Positions 8,154 through 16,912 of a stretch of 64,000 nt of DNA are shown piece by piece. Under the pieces are notes generated by a model. The model saw only the letters and a program-made list of their open reading frames with translations, was not told the DNA's origin and did no database searches. Position 1 is the first letter of the stretch. Every line of letters begins with the position of its first letter. The stretch is from Thalassococcus sp. S3 (GTDB lineage: Bacteria > Pseudomonadota > Alphaproteobacteria > Rhodobacterales > Rhodobacteraceae): contig NZ_CP022303.1 of assembly GCF_004216475.1 (NCBI RefSeq), forward strand, positions 2,790,001 to 2,854,000, in the 5' to 3' direction. Both the position numbers and the translations under genes were made by a program.

Positions 8154-10828
8154 TCCTTGAAGGCAATGCGCGGGGCTATGGGGCGGAGCTCGCCCGGCAT
8201 TTGATGAACCTGCGGGACAATGATCATGTCTCCCTGCATCTGCTGGACGGGTTTGTCGCGGAGGATTTGGCGGGCGCGCTTGAGGAGGCCGAAGCGATCA
8301 GCCAGGCGACGCAATGCCGGAAGTATCTGTTTTCCCTGTCATTGAACCCGCCGCCTGAGGCGTCGCTGTCTGAGGCACAATTCGAGGCCGTGATCGCGCA
8401 GGCGGAGCGGGATCTCGGGCTTGTCGGTCAGCCCAAGGCGATTGTGTTTCACGAGAAGACCGGGCGGCGCCATGCGCATGTGGTCTGGTCGCGCATCGAT
8501 GCCTCCCGCATGAAGGCGATCAATCTGCCGCATTTCAAGCGCAAGCTGATGGCGATCTCGCGGGCGCAATATCGGGAGCATAGCTGGGACATGCCGCCGG
8601 GCTTCACCGATGCCGCCAAGCGCGATCCGAACCGGTTTACCAATGCCGAAGCGGGACAGGCCAAACGGGCCAAGCGCGATCCGGCCCAGCTCAAGGCGAT
8701 GTTCCGGGCCTGCTGGGATGGTTCGGATACGCAATCGGCCTTTGCGGCGGCGCTGGCAGATCAGGGCTATGTGCTGGCACGTGGGGATCGGCGGGGCTTT
8801 GTGGCGGTGGATCAGGCGGGCAAGGTCTGGTCGCTATCGCGCTGGTGCTGGGTCAAGTCGCGTGCGCTCAAAGCCAAGATCACGGAGCCGGAGCACCTGC
8901 CGGATGTGGAGGCCGCGCGACATCTTGCGAAGGGTTTGACCCCCTCTCCTGCCCTGAACCACGCGCGGCAGGATGAGGCCTATCGCGCCAAGCTGGCAGA
9001 TTTGATTACTGCGCAGCGGGACGCACGGGCACAGCTTTTGGAGACGCAACGGCGACGGGAAGCAGAGCGCTTGCGCCAAGCGCCGGGCGGGTTTCGGATT
9101 GCGTTTCTCAAAGTGACCGGGCGCTACCGCGCCTTTGTCGCGCAAAGGGCCAAAGAGACCGCGCAGGCGCAGTCGAGGGCCGCGCAGGAGCGGCAGGCGC
9201 TGATTGATCGGCACTTGCGCGAACGACGGGCCTTCGAGCGTGAGCACGCGCGGGCTTACGCAAAGGCGAACAGAGATAGTGATCAGCGCTTCGAGCCGCA
9301 ACAGGACGCGGAGACGCTCAGTGCGGCGCGCATCGCCCGGCAACCCGATCTGGTTCTGGCGGAACTCTCAAAAACAAAGGCCAGCTTTACGCGCATAGAT
9401 GTGCTGCGGGAACTCTCGCGCTGGATCAACGATCCTGCTGCGTTGAGCAAGGCCGCGAATGTCGCGCTGGCGTCGCCCGAAGCCGTGCAGCTCTCCAGTG
9501 ATCAAAGAGCCCGCTACACGACCCGCGACTATCAGGCTGCGGAGACCATGCTGCATGGGGCGGCGGAGCGGTTGGCGAGCTCTTCTGCGATCAAGGTTGC
9601 GCCGCAGCATATTGCCGATGCCCTCACCGCGCAGAACAGGCAGATGAAGCGGTCCTTCGGCGGAAAGCTCAGCGAGGAACAAACCCGTGCGATCAAAGCG
9701 GTTCTTGGCAAAGAACGGCTGGCCCAAGTCGTGGGCCTCGCGGGCGCGGGCAAGAGCACGCTGCTCGCCACAGCCGCCGATGCCTGGCGCAGACACGGTG
9801 TGACCGTGCATGGCGCGGCCCTCGCGGGCAAAGCGGCGGATGGGTTGCACGCCTCGTCCGGAATCCCCAGCCGCACGCTCGCCGCGCTGGAGCTGTCCTG
9901 GGAGAACGGCCATGCGCCGATCAAGCCAGGCGATGTGCTGGTGATCGATGAGGCCGGGATGATCGGCACACGACAAATGGCGCGGGTGACGGTGAAGATG
10001 GAAGAGATCGGGGCCAAGCTGGTTCTGGTCGGCGATCCGGATCAGCTCCAGCCGATTGAGGCCGGCACACCGTTCCGCGATCTGGTGGCACGGCATGGCG
10101 CGGCGCAACTGAGCGAGGTGCGCCGACAAAAGGCGGACTGGCAGCGGGGCGCGACGCAAGCGCTCGCCAAAGGGGAGACATCACAAGCCGTAGAGACCTA
10201 CCGCTGCAATGGAGCTGTCTCTGCGCATCAGACACAGGATGCCGCCATTGAGGCGCTCGCCGAACGCTATGCGATGGATGCGCTGGCGGATCCGTCGCGC
10301 CGCCCGCGCCTCGCCTTGGCCCATAAGCGGCTGGACGTGCACAAGCTGAACCAGTCCATCCGGGCGGCGATCCGACCGGAGGAGCAGACTGGCGATGATG
10401 TGATGCTCCAAACCGAGACCGGCAAACGCGCCTTCGGCTCAGAAGATCGTATTGTCTTCACCCGCAATGACACGGAACTGGGGGTGAAGAATGGCATGCT
10501 GGGCTCGGTGCAACAGGCCTCCGATGGCAAGATGACCGTCACGCTGGATGGCGACGACCAACAGCGGGTCACCTTCGATCCTCGGACCTATCGCCACTTC
10601 GATCACGGCTATGCCGTCACCATCCACAAATCCCAAGGGGTGACGGTCGATCAGGCCTATGTGCTCGGCTCCCGCTCGATGGACAAACATCTGGCCTATG
10701 TTGCATTGACCCGGCACCGCGAAGATGTGCAGCTCTATACCAGCGCAGAGGACAGACCGACCTGGACCCAGCATCGGACAGTGACACCCGCCCGGACTCG
10801 CGCCCGGGATGGGCCTTCCATGGGATGA
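8150..10828 (+). CDS. Relaxase fused to a TraA/RecD-like helicase
   Basis: This 892-residue enzyme nicks and carries the transferred strand. The N-terminal third is a relaxase domain with a Tyr-containing start (NARGYGAELARHLM) and the metal-binding histidines RRHAHVVWSRID (His108 and His110). A charged linker follows. From about 510 comes a superfamily 1 helicase with Walker A GLAGAGKS (529-536), Walker B VLVIDEAGMIG, GDPDQLQPIEAG, and the C-terminal YAVTIHKSQG and YVALTRHRE motifs. Relaxases of mobilisable elements often lack a helicase; this one is self-sufficient for unwinding. It overlaps mobC by 4 bp. The gene looks intact. Confidence 0.9.
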   Translation: MILEGNARGYGAELARHLMNLRDNDHVSLHLLDGFVAEDLAGALEEAEAISQATQCRKYLFSLSLNPPPEASLSEAQFEAVIAQAERDLGLVGQPKAIVFHEKTGRRHAHVVWSRIDASRMKAINLPHFKRKLMAISRAQYREHSWDMPPGFTDAAKRDPNRFTNAEAGQAKRAKRDPAQLKAMFRACWDGSDTQSAFAAALADQGYVLARGDRRGFVAVDQAGKVWSLSRWCWVKSRALKAKITEPEHLPDVEAARHLAKGLTPSPALNHARQDEAYRAKLADLITAQRDARAQLLETQRRREAERLRQAPGGFRIAFLKVTGRYRAFVAQRAKETAQAQSRAAQERQALIDRHLRERRAFEREHARAYAKANRDSDQRFEPQQDAETLSAARIARQPDLVLAELSKTKASFTRIDVLRELSRWINDPAALSKAANVALASPEAVQLSSDQRARYTTRDYQAAETMLHGAAERLASSSAIKVAPQHIADALTAQNRQMKRSFGGKLSEEQTRAIKAVLGKERLAQVVGLAGAGKSTLLATAADAWRRHGVTVHGAALAGKAADGLHASSGIPSRTLAALELSWENGHAPIKPGDVLVIDEAGMIGTRQMARVTVKMEEIGAKLVLVGDPDQLQPIEAGTPFRDLVARHGAAQLSEVRRQKADWQRGATQALAKGETSQAVETYRCNGAVSAHQTQDAAIEALAERYAMDALADPSRRPRLALAHKRLDVHKLNQSIRAAIRPEEQTGDDVMLQTETGKRAFGSEDRIVFTRNDTELGVKNGMLGSVQQASDGKMTVTLDGDDQQRVTFDPRTYRHFDHGYAVTIHKSQGVTVDQAYVLGSRSMDKHLAYVALTRHREDVQLYTSAEDRPTWTQHRTVTPARTRARDGPSMG

Positions 10829-10832
10829 CGTC

Positions 10833-11126
10833 TCAGGGGCGGCCTAGAATGTCCTGGTACTTTACGATGGCGCGGATTTCGACGGTGTCCCCGTCGATCA
10901 CATAATAGATGCTGTGCTTTTCATAGACGGAACGGCGATAGCCGTCGCGGATGTCATCAACCGCCGGATACATACGCGGCTCATCGCAAATGGTCTCGAA
11001 CCGCGCGAGGAGACCCTCATAATAGCGATCCGCCTGTGCTGCACCCCAGGTGGTAAATCCTTCGGCATAAAGATCGTCCGGGTCCTGGTCTGCGAGGGTC
11101 GTGAGGCGGAGGGTCAGCTTGGTCAT
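10833..11126 (-). CDS. parE: ParE/RelE-type toxin
   Basis: This 97-residue protein has the ParE fold pattern: LADQDPDDLYAEG in the first helix, AQADRYYEGLLARFETICDEPRMYP, then VYEKHSIYYVIDGDTVEIRAIVKYQDI. ParE toxins poison DNA gyrase. Its start overlaps the stop of the upstream antitoxin by 4 bp, the usual antitoxin-first order. It converges on the relaxase gene with a 4-bp gap. It probably stabilises the mobile element. Confidence 0.9.
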   Translation of the reverse strand: MTKLTLRLTTLADQDPDDLYAEGFTTWGAAQADRYYEGLLARFETICDEPRMYPAVDDIRDGYRRSVYEKHSIYYVIDGDTVEIRAIVKYQDILGRP

Positions 11127-11374
11127 GAAGACGGTGTCAGACGCTCCCGGACCGCGGCGCGAATCTCTTCCGGTGTGCGCGGGCTTATCCCGCTCTCTTC
11201 GGACGCAATCAGCTTGGCCCGCAAGGCGTCGAGCTCGGCAATCCGCAGCTCCTTCTCCCGCAGCGCCTCGCGGATGACCTCACTGTCGGAGGCATAGCGA
11301 CCCGAGGCGATCTGCGCCTGAATGAACGCATCCTGTTGATCGGTGACGGTGATGCTTTTCTTGACCATAGACAT
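11123..11374 (-). CDS. parD: ParD-type antitoxin
   Basis: Read from the ATG at 11374 (MSMVKKSITV), this 83-residue protein has the ribbon-helix-helix N-terminus (SITVTDQQDAFIQAQIASGRYASDSEVIREALR) and an acidic C-terminal toxin-binding tail. ParD binds ParE and represses its own operon. The same frame is open far upstream into the neighbouring hypothetical gene, so a longer fusion could also be made. The internal start is preferred because it gives a normal-length ParD. Confidence 0.85.
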   Translation of the reverse strand: MSMVKKSITVTDQQDAFIQAQIASGRYASDSEVIREALREKELRIAELDALRAKLIASEESGISPRTPEEIRAAVRERLTPSS

Positions 11375-12103
11375 GAGACGCCCGTTCCTAGTTATCCCAC
11401 TTAATCCTACCACATCTTCGCGCCCAAAATCAAATGCGGTGCGGATGCAGCGCCTGGACCGCGCCCGGAGCCCCGCTCCGGGCGCGCTTTTTCTTGCGGC
11501 GCATGCCGGGACCACCAGCCTGCCGCCGAGGTCATCCGCAACGTATTGCGCAATGACCTGCGAGGCGAACTGATCCGGTACAAGACCTGTCTGCGGCGGG
11601 ACCGTCGCCCCCAGAAAGCTGCGATAGCCTGTGCCGCTGATGAAGGGATGGGCTTTGTCCACGGCGCGGGCGTCAAATGCGAGATAGGTCATCGCGGTGG
11701 CCCCAATGCCGAACATGCCGTTGAAGGTGATCCGGCACGCGACGCCCGCAATGTCGATCTCAAAGGTGCCCTCCTGCCCCCAAAGCGGGACCTGCCCCTC
11801 TGGCGCTGCACAATGGCGCGCGAGCACATAACCCGGCGCGTCGTCATGGGCCAGAATGCCCGGAACGCCGCCATTCAACTTGCGGGCGAGAAGACGGGCC
11901 TCTCTGCGAATGATAAGGGCGTGTTCGATATTGCAGGCGAGCATAGCGGCATGATGCGCCTCGATCTGACGTGTATGGAATGCGATGGCCTCTGCCAGCG
12001 TACCCGGCAAATGCGCGGTGTCGCTCTCGAACTCCCGCGCCGCATTGGTCTCCGCCGCCTCCGCCAGCAGATCCCCAAGACCAAGTTGATCTTGCGGGGC
12101 CAT
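11123..12103 (-). CDS. Conserved-looking hypothetical protein whose frame runs into parD
   Basis: From ATG 12103, overlapping the methyltransferase stop (TGATG), the frame codes a globular protein of about 230 residues: LAEAIAFHTRQIEAHHAAML, GVACRITFNGMFGIGA, FLGATVPPQTGLVPDQFASQVIAQYV. After GGRLVVPACAARK the sequence becomes Arg-rich and junk-like, and it continues without a stop into parD. In the next frame that stretch reads MRRKKKRARSG and stops soon afterwards at a TGA near 11433. So either a one-base loss removed the natural stop or this is a true readthrough fusion. Function unknown; it is probably co-transcribed with the methyltransferase. Confidence 0.55.
   Translation of the reverse strand: MAPQDQLGLGDLLAEAAETNAAREFESDTAHLPGTLAEAIAFHTRQIEAHHAAMLACNIEHALIIRREARLLARKLNGGVPGILAHDDAPGYVLARHCAAPEGQVPLWGQEGTFEIDIAGVACRITFNGMFGIGATAMTYLAFDARAVDKAHPFISGTGYRSFLGATVPPQTGLVPDQFASQVIAQYVADDLGGRLVVPACAARKSAPGAGLRARSRRCIRTAFDFGREDVVGLSGITRNGRLMSMVKKSITVTDQQDAFIQAQIASGRYASDSEVIREALREKELRIAELDALRAKLIASEESGISPRTPEEIRAAVRERLTPSS
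11461..11490 (+). terminator. T-tailed hairpin antisense to the hypothetical/parD frame
   Basis: GCGCCCGGAGC-CCC-GCTCCGGGCGC is a perfect 11-bp stem with a 3-nt loop, followed by GCTTTTTCTT on the plus strand. No plus-strand gene ends just before it, so it may stop antisense transcription or be coincidental with the Lys/Arg-rich coding on the other strand. Confidence 0.4.
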
Positions 12104-12762
12104 CACGCAGCCCGCGCGCTTTGAAAGCGGGCCACACCTGCCAGCCGGGCTTTGGCGATCTCGACATGCTTGGGGTCGATGTCGATGCCAAGATAATCGC
12201 GCCCGCTCAGAGCTGCCGCCACGCTTGTGCTCCCCGACCCGGAGAACGGATCGCAGATCAAACCCCCCGGTTTGGAGAAACACCGAATGAGCGGCGTCAG
12301 AACCTCCACGGCTTTCTCGGTAGGGTGGCTTTTATTGCCGGAGTAAACCCACGCCATCACGCTGGGCAGCGGGTGTTTCGGCATCGGCGGGTGGCCCTTT
12401 GCCAGCACATAGGCGCTTTCATGACGGTATTGGGTGAAGCCTTGGCGCGACGCATAGCGCTTGTGCCAGACAATCTCCCCCACGATCCGCAGGCCCGCCG
12501 CCTGCCATGCCGGCGAGAATTGCGACAATGCGGACCAGCCCGCAAAACAGATCGCATAGCTATCCGGCTTCATCGCCCGCGCCATGGGTGCAAAGACAGG
12601 CAGAACGCCGTCGGGGTTGTCGTCATTGCAAAGCTGCCGCCCGGTCCGGTCGCGATAGTTCACCAGATAGGGCGGATCGGTAACGATCAGGTCTATGGAG
12701 CCTGCGGGAAACTCTGCCAGAATATCGGCGCTATCGCCGTGAATGATATGATTGCTTTGCAT
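12103..12762 (-). CDS. DNA adenine methyltransferase (beta class)
   Basis: This 219-residue enzyme has motif IV DPPY at residues 29-32 and, near the C-terminus, motif I-like DPFSGSGSTSVAAALSGR, followed by DYLGIDID. This order is the beta-class arrangement of N6-adenine or N4-cytosine methyltransferases. The start at 12762 is chosen because GAGGACAG stands 7-9 bp before it and the sequence opens MQSNHIIHGD. A longer frame upstream runs through hairpin DNA and is rejected. No restriction partner is adjacent, so this is an orphan, often used by mobile elements to evade restriction. Target sequence cannot be told. Confidence 0.85.
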   Translation of the reverse strand: MQSNHIIHGDSADILAEFPAGSIDLIVTDPPYLVNYRDRTGRQLCNDDNPDGVLPVFAPMARAMKPDSYAICFAGWSALSQFSPAWQAAGLRIVGEIVWHKRYASRQGFTQYRHESAYVLAKGHPPMPKHPLPSVMAWVYSGNKSHPTEKAVEVLTPLIRCFSKPGGLICDPFSGSGSTSVAAALSGRDYLGIDIDPKHVEIAKARLAGVARFQSARAA

Positions 12763-13144
12763 TCTGTCCTCTCTTTCCAATGGATCAGGGGTTGCGCTTG
12801 CAACCCTTGGCCCTCGCCGAGAGTGGAGATGGGAGGGGACAAGAAAAATCGACGAAAGGCTCTCTTCGTTGTTGGAGGGGCCTCTGGAGGAACCGACAAC
12901 GAAAGAGCCTCTGCGCTCTGTTTTTCTTGCGGGGAGAGAAGAGGCAAAGCCTCTCGGCCTCCCCGACAAAAGAAGGAAAGCGGCGGCGCAAGCCGTCTCA
13001 AAAGCCGCGCCAGGGATGGAGGCCCGTCAGGGCTGAAACCGCTTGCCGGGTTCAGTTCACGACAGCCCGGTCCGCGCCAGCGGAGGCGCCCAAAGAAAAA
13101 GGCGGACCAAAGCCCGCCTCTCCCGACACAGTAACGTGTTGCGC
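12763..13144. other. Hairpin-rich gap upstream of the methyltransferase
   Basis: This gap holds consecutive inverted repeats. 12857-12875 pairs with 12893-12910 (a stem of about 18 bp, AGGCTCT..TCGTTGT) with T/A runs on both sides. 12931-12964 is a nested stem (GGGGAG, GAGGC-AAA-GCCTC, CTCCCC). 12980 onward has GCGGC/GCCGC pairs. No protein gene fits. It may hold a terminator for the gene at 13145, a structured RNA, or a transfer origin. Confidence 0.55.
12857..12910. terminator. Long stem with T runs on both sides
   Basis: The arms AGGCTCTCTTCGTTGTTGG and CCGACAACGAAAGAGCCT pair over about 18 bp around a 17-nt loop. On the minus strand TTTTTCTT follows eight bases later, so it may end transcription from the 13145 gene. 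On the plus strand TTTTTCTT follows eleven bases later. Confidence 0.45.
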
Positions 13145-13396
13145 CTAGCTCAGCCCATCTGGCGTACGCTCAATGATCTCACCGGTATCAGGGTGCTCCT
13201 CTGGAACGGTTCGCAGCACCAGACGGCCATCAACAGGCATGGCATCCATGCGCACTTCATAGCCCTGACCGTCCTTATGCGCCCAGGCGGCAGCGACCTT
13301 GCTCCAATGGGATTTGGTGCCATCGCCGATGGGGCGTACGGCATAGCCCAGCATATAGGGTTTACGGGTTTGGTTTTGGGAATGTCTGTCAGTCAT
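13145..13396 (-). CDS. Small conserved-type hypothetical protein of mobilisable elements
   Basis: This 83-residue protein starts at ATG 13396 behind AGGAGATTTAA. It has the pattern of short proteins frequently seen beside mobilisation genes: YAVRPIGDGTKSHWSKVAAAWAHKDGQGYEV, then a conserved MDAMPVDGRLVLRT. No known function. It lies in the same direction as the methyltransferase but is separated from it by a hairpin-rich gap, so it is probably its own unit. An H-NS-like gene lies divergently to its right. Confidence 0.65.
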   Translation of the reverse strand: MTDRHSQNQTRKPYMLGYAVRPIGDGTKSHWSKVAAAWAHKDGQGYEVRMDAMPVDGRLVLRTVPEEHPDTGEIIERTPDGLS

Positions 13397-13599
13397 TTAA
13401 ATCTCCTTTACTCACTATCGTTGAACAAACAAGAACATATAGAGAACATACTGGATAAAATAACGCAAGAAGAGGCAGTGTGATTGCGGGCGTATTCAGG
13501 CTCAATCCTGTACCAAAGATTAGCCATCGTATTCTGCAAAGGGGGCTTGCCTTGTGATTGACGGGCTTTTCCACTAGCGGCGTCCTTGTTCGAAAGAAG

Positions 13600-13932
13600 A
13601 TGGACGATGATATGACCGACATTGACTGGGATGCGCTGTCGCTTGAGGAGCTCAAGCAAATCCAGAAACAGGCGGAGAAAGCCATTGCGAGCTTCGAGGC
13701 GCGCCGCCGGAAAGAGGCTTTGGCAGCCGTAGAAGCCGCAGCCGCGGAAATGGGATTTACGCTGAATGATCTCATGGGGGCACCCAAGACCCGCGCGTCA
13801 AAGGCCGCTCCGAAATACGCCCACCCTGAAAACCCTGCGTTGACCTGGAGCGGACGGGGACGTCAGCCGAATTGGGTCAAAGCGGCGTTGGAGAACGGCA
13901 GCACCTTGGACGATCTGTTGATCGCAAAGTGA
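13600..13932 (+). CDS. H-NS-family nucleoid protein
   Basis: This is a 110-residue protein with an N-terminal coiled-coil dimerisation region (LSLEELKQIQKQAEKAIASFEARRR) and the C-terminal H-NS DNA-binding motif (ALTWSGRGRQPNWVKAAL). Such proteins bind AT-rich DNA and silence foreign genes, and many mobile elements carry one. The start at 13600 (MDDDMTDIDW) follows GAAAGAAG; an alternative ATG lies at 13612. The AT-richer cargo that begins downstream is a natural target. Family assignment is strong. Confidence 0.88.
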   Translation: MDDDMTDIDWDALSLEELKQIQKQAEKAIASFEARRRKEALAAVEAAAAEMGFTLNDLMGAPKTRASKAAPKYAHPENPALTWSGRGRQPNWVKAALENGSTLDDLLIAK

Positions 13933-14199
13933 TCGCTGAAGCAGGCTGTCGGCGCGGAGCGACGTCTAGATGAGTTTACCGATGGTGACATGATCATGCG
14001 ACTTCTACACCGATGGTCTCACAGGCTTATAGAGGTAGTTCGGTTCGTTTGAACTGTTTCGAGCCGTTTCGTAAGTGGATTTCCCGCTCGATCATGGCGT
14101 CACCGGGATTGGTCGCGACGGGTTGAGATAAGCACCTTCCTCTGCTCAACACAGAGAACGCTAAACCGCTCTGCCTTGGGATGACCTCAGACTACGAAA

Positions 14200-14790
14200 G
14201 GCGTCATGCTACGGCGGAAATCACTGTTGGCGTAAAGCGTATGTTGATGGCGGTTGGTGCAGGAAGCCGACTTTGCAGAACTGAGCAGACGGCAGATGTT
14301 GTTGAAAAAGTCCGTAGTTGTTTGGGATTGATTTGGTTTCCGAAGCCTGTCTTTGAAGGCTTATAGGCGATGTATGGGGCGGCGGTGCGCAGCTCTGCCA
14401 ACTTGCGGGGGTTTTGGGCGGTTGCTGCGAGAAGGAATTCGTCTTTCGCTCCGTTTGGTCCGCGAAGGCGGAGACGGTCCAGCTGCAGTATCTTCTTGAG
14501 ATGCGCGAAGAGCATTTCGACCTTCTTGCGTCGTCGGCTGGCGTCGGTATAGGCATCCGTCTTTGCGATCTGGCGCGCTATATCGCGGGCATCTTCGCGG
14601 ATGTGCCGGGGGATTTTGCGGATCTCTTGATTGGGTGTACCGCGCTGTTTGAGTGCACAAGTGGAACAATCCTACTTACGAGCATAGTAGCGTTGAAGCC
14701 GTCTTTACTTACGCCCGTTCTCGAAGTGCGCATTTGCCGCCAATATCGTCTCAACGGTTTACCGTCAGGGCAGGCGTACTGATCCAGGTT
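14200..14790 (-). pseudogene. IS1182-family transposase remnant
   Basis: On the minus strand, two frames carry pieces of an IS1182-type transposase. The Cys-containing region comes first (DQYACPDGKPLRRYWRQMRTSRTGV near 14700-14790). A frameshifted link follows. The C-terminal end is VEMLFAHLKKILQLDRLRLRGPNGAKDEF, with the tail QNPRKLAEL near 14400-14520. The N-terminal half and DDE core are absent. It abuts an IS256 remnant at its right, showing nested insertion and deletion. Confidence 0.7.
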
Positions 14791-15015
14791 TGGATCACGG
14801 TCGAACTCGCCGTTGGGGAACGTGCCAAGCGCAGGGCCGATGTCGTCGATATCTTCCCGAATGAGGCTTCCATCACCCGCCTGATCGGCGCCGTGCTGTT
14901 CGAACAGAACGCAGAGTGGCAGACCGCCAGCTACTACATGATGGTCGAGGCCTTCGCCGAAATCGATGCAGAGGAGACCGACCCCATTCTCAGTCTTACA
15001 AGCCAAGCCGCCTGA
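14790..15015 (+). pseudogene. IS256-family transposase C-terminal remnant
   Basis: About 70 residues of the C-terminus of a mutator-type (IS256) transposase are recognisable in the plus frame: RRADVVDIFPNEASITRLIGAVLFEQN, EWQTASYYMMVEAFAEID and the ending ETDPILSLTSQAA. The rest of the gene is gone and the upstream side joins the IS1182 remnant without a gap. It cannot be functional. Confidence 0.75.
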
Positions 15016-15167
15016 TCATGCCCTCAGGCCATCCGGGAAATTAAACCAGCTTGATGGACGTGACCCAAGCGCGCAATGTCGGGTATGTTTCAATGTAAAT
15101 CAGTTTTTGTCGACATATGCTATAAAAAGGGAATAATTTTATTCCGAAATATAGGAGATATTTTACT

Positions 15168-16118
15168 ATGAGATTTGAGAACCCAAGGGTGAAAGATGCT
15201 AAATCAGGCTTTGAAGCTATCGAAAAGCATGCTGTCGGATACTATGAATATGTAGGCCGTATTGGCAAATCAAACGACATATTGAATCACTTCCAGGGCG
15301 TTGCGCGATGGAGCAGCGAAGGCCGTAAGAAAGAAAGACTTTACGTTACTCGAAACGATGCAAATGACGACTACGGACGTATCGGTGTTTACGATGACGA
15401 CGATTATAAGCTTGTGAATTACTTCGATACTCCTGACAAGGGCTATAACCACCCCGGCGGCATCCAGGCATTCGGCGATTTTCTGGTTGTCGCGATTGAA
15501 ACCGGAAAATATGATAAATCAGTGATCCGGTTTTATAGTATGGTGGAGCATACCAAACATATTGAGCTCTTGGATGTTAAGATCACCGAAGACTATGGCG
15601 CAGGAGCTGCTGGAATCACGCGCTATCACGACGAAACGCTCGGGGAAGATCGTTATGTTTTGGCATCTTATGACAATGGCGACGTAACTGTCTATCTTTC
15701 CAATGGGGCAACAATCATCGATAGCGATATAGAATTCAATAAGCTTTTCAAAACTGAGATCGACAAAGATAAATTCTCAGGGATTTCACTATTAACTGAT
15801 GATAACGATCAAGTCTTTTTGATTGGATTCTATTCTACTGAAGATATCGCATATACGGACTATGCAATCCTCTACAGCGTAGACCTGGATAAACAGGCCT
15901 TCGAGCGGATAGATAAGCGTCATTTCATAACGCGTGACAGTGAGGTGGTCCCATCAGATCAGACGTTCTTGGGAGTTCATTTTCGCTGGAGTGGTGGCTT
16001 GCGGATCACCAGCGACGGTTCTATGCAGCTTTATACAACGGCGAGAAACTATATTGGCTCAGGAAGCAAATCAGCGCTGGAGGTCAATAAGTTTCGACCG
16101 GAGAAAGACAGTTTTTGA
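15168..16118 (+). CDS. Orphan protein, propeller-like, in AT-rich DNA
   Basis: This 316-residue cytoplasmic-looking protein has no signal or membrane segment. It starts at ATG 15168 behind AGGAGATATTTT. Its sequence is beta-rich with repeating aromatic/Asp-Gly turns (YDDDDYKLVNYFDTP, HPGGIQAFGDFLVVAIE, RYVLASYDNGDVTVYLS), which suggests a beta-propeller or similar fold. Base composition is clearly more AT-rich than the neighbouring mobilisation genes and codon use differs, so it was acquired separately. It lies alone between IS remnants. I do not recognise a family. Confidence 0.65.
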   Translation: MRFENPRVKDAKSGFEAIEKHAVGYYEYVGRIGKSNDILNHFQGVARWSSEGRKKERLYVTRNDANDDYGRIGVYDDDDYKLVNYFDTPDKGYNHPGGIQAFGDFLVVAIETGKYDKSVIRFYSMVEHTKHIELLDVKITEDYGAGAAGITRYHDETLGEDRYVLASYDNGDVTVYLSNGATIIDSDIEFNKLFKTEIDKDKFSGISLLTDDNDQVFLIGFYSTEDIAYTDYAILYSVDLDKQAFERIDKRHFITRDSEVVPSDQTFLGVHFRWSGGLRITSDGSMQLYTTARNYIGSGSKSALEVNKFRPEKDSF

Positions 16119-16389
16119 CCACGGTTGTTCGCGAGCCTTCAAAATTCTGCGTTGCCCGGGCCAGGCGCCTGAGCACCACAAAAAGGGCTGTTGATTGCTA
16201 GAGCGCATCATTTGTTTGCCCGTGTCATATGCACCCGTGAATGGTCTTGGTCAGCACATCGGCCTCATGAGCTTCCGACTCGCATCTGTGATGACTTCGA
16301 AGTTGTGCTTTTCATACCCAGGTCTGGAAGGAATATAAGCTTTCTCCAAGAGCACCCAGTCCAAAAAGATGCTCTACTTTCTGTTTAGG

Positions 16390-16599
16390 TCATGTTGACA
16401 AATGGCGCACGCAAAGTCTGGTAGAGGCGGCGTCGATGAATCCCAGATAGCTTACAGCGACTTTATCGTAGCGTGTGGCAACGCGGCGGGCGTTCTTGAG
16501 CTTGTTGAAGCAGCGTTCGACCATGTTTCTTAGGTGACGCAGCCCATGATCCACATCGACGCGTATCTTGCGAAACCTGCGCATTGAGATTTGAGGCAA
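16390..16599 (-). pseudogene. IS5-family transposase C-terminal remnant
   Basis: The 69-residue frame matches the C-terminal end of IS5-type transposases: HLRNMVERCFNKLKNARRVATRYDKVAVSYLGFIDAAS and the end RHLST. The upstream three quarters of the gene is missing. The region to the right (to 16912) shows no more of it. Confidence 0.75.
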
Positions 16600-16912
16600 G
16601 ATGCTGCGTTCATTGAGACATGCAGTCGCAGCGTTGCGTCCGATGATCGTGAGAATCAGTCAGTTAGTCGTCGATTAGGCAGTGCGTGAAGTTGGATGTG
16701 ACCCCAACGCCCAAGCTCAGACTTAAACCGGCGGACGAGACCATCACTACGAAGAGATTAGTTAAGTTGAGTGTCAGCGAAGCGCAGAAAGCAGACTTTG
16801 CAAAGTCCTGCCAGGTCTAAGCAAGCTCCGCCCAGTCGCTTAGTGCAGATGGACGTGCTTGACCGGCTGCGTTACGCTCGTGAACGTAAGGAACCATCCG
16901 TGATAGAGAAGT
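16600..16912. other. Gene-free gap with island filler
   Basis: No gene is visible. Fragments such as GAAGCGCAGAAAGCAGACTTTGC resemble the degenerate filler seen between other cargo genes. Confidence 0.45.

Noticed and set aside
12763..12969. Longer N-terminus for the DNA methyltransferase
   Set aside because: The extension runs through the hairpin region and the internal ATG at 12762 has a good ribosome-binding site.
11971..13134. 387-residue plus-strand frame over the methyltransferase
   Set aside because: It is the shadow of the methyltransferase and its neighbour; composition is Arg/Pro-rich and no domain is visible.
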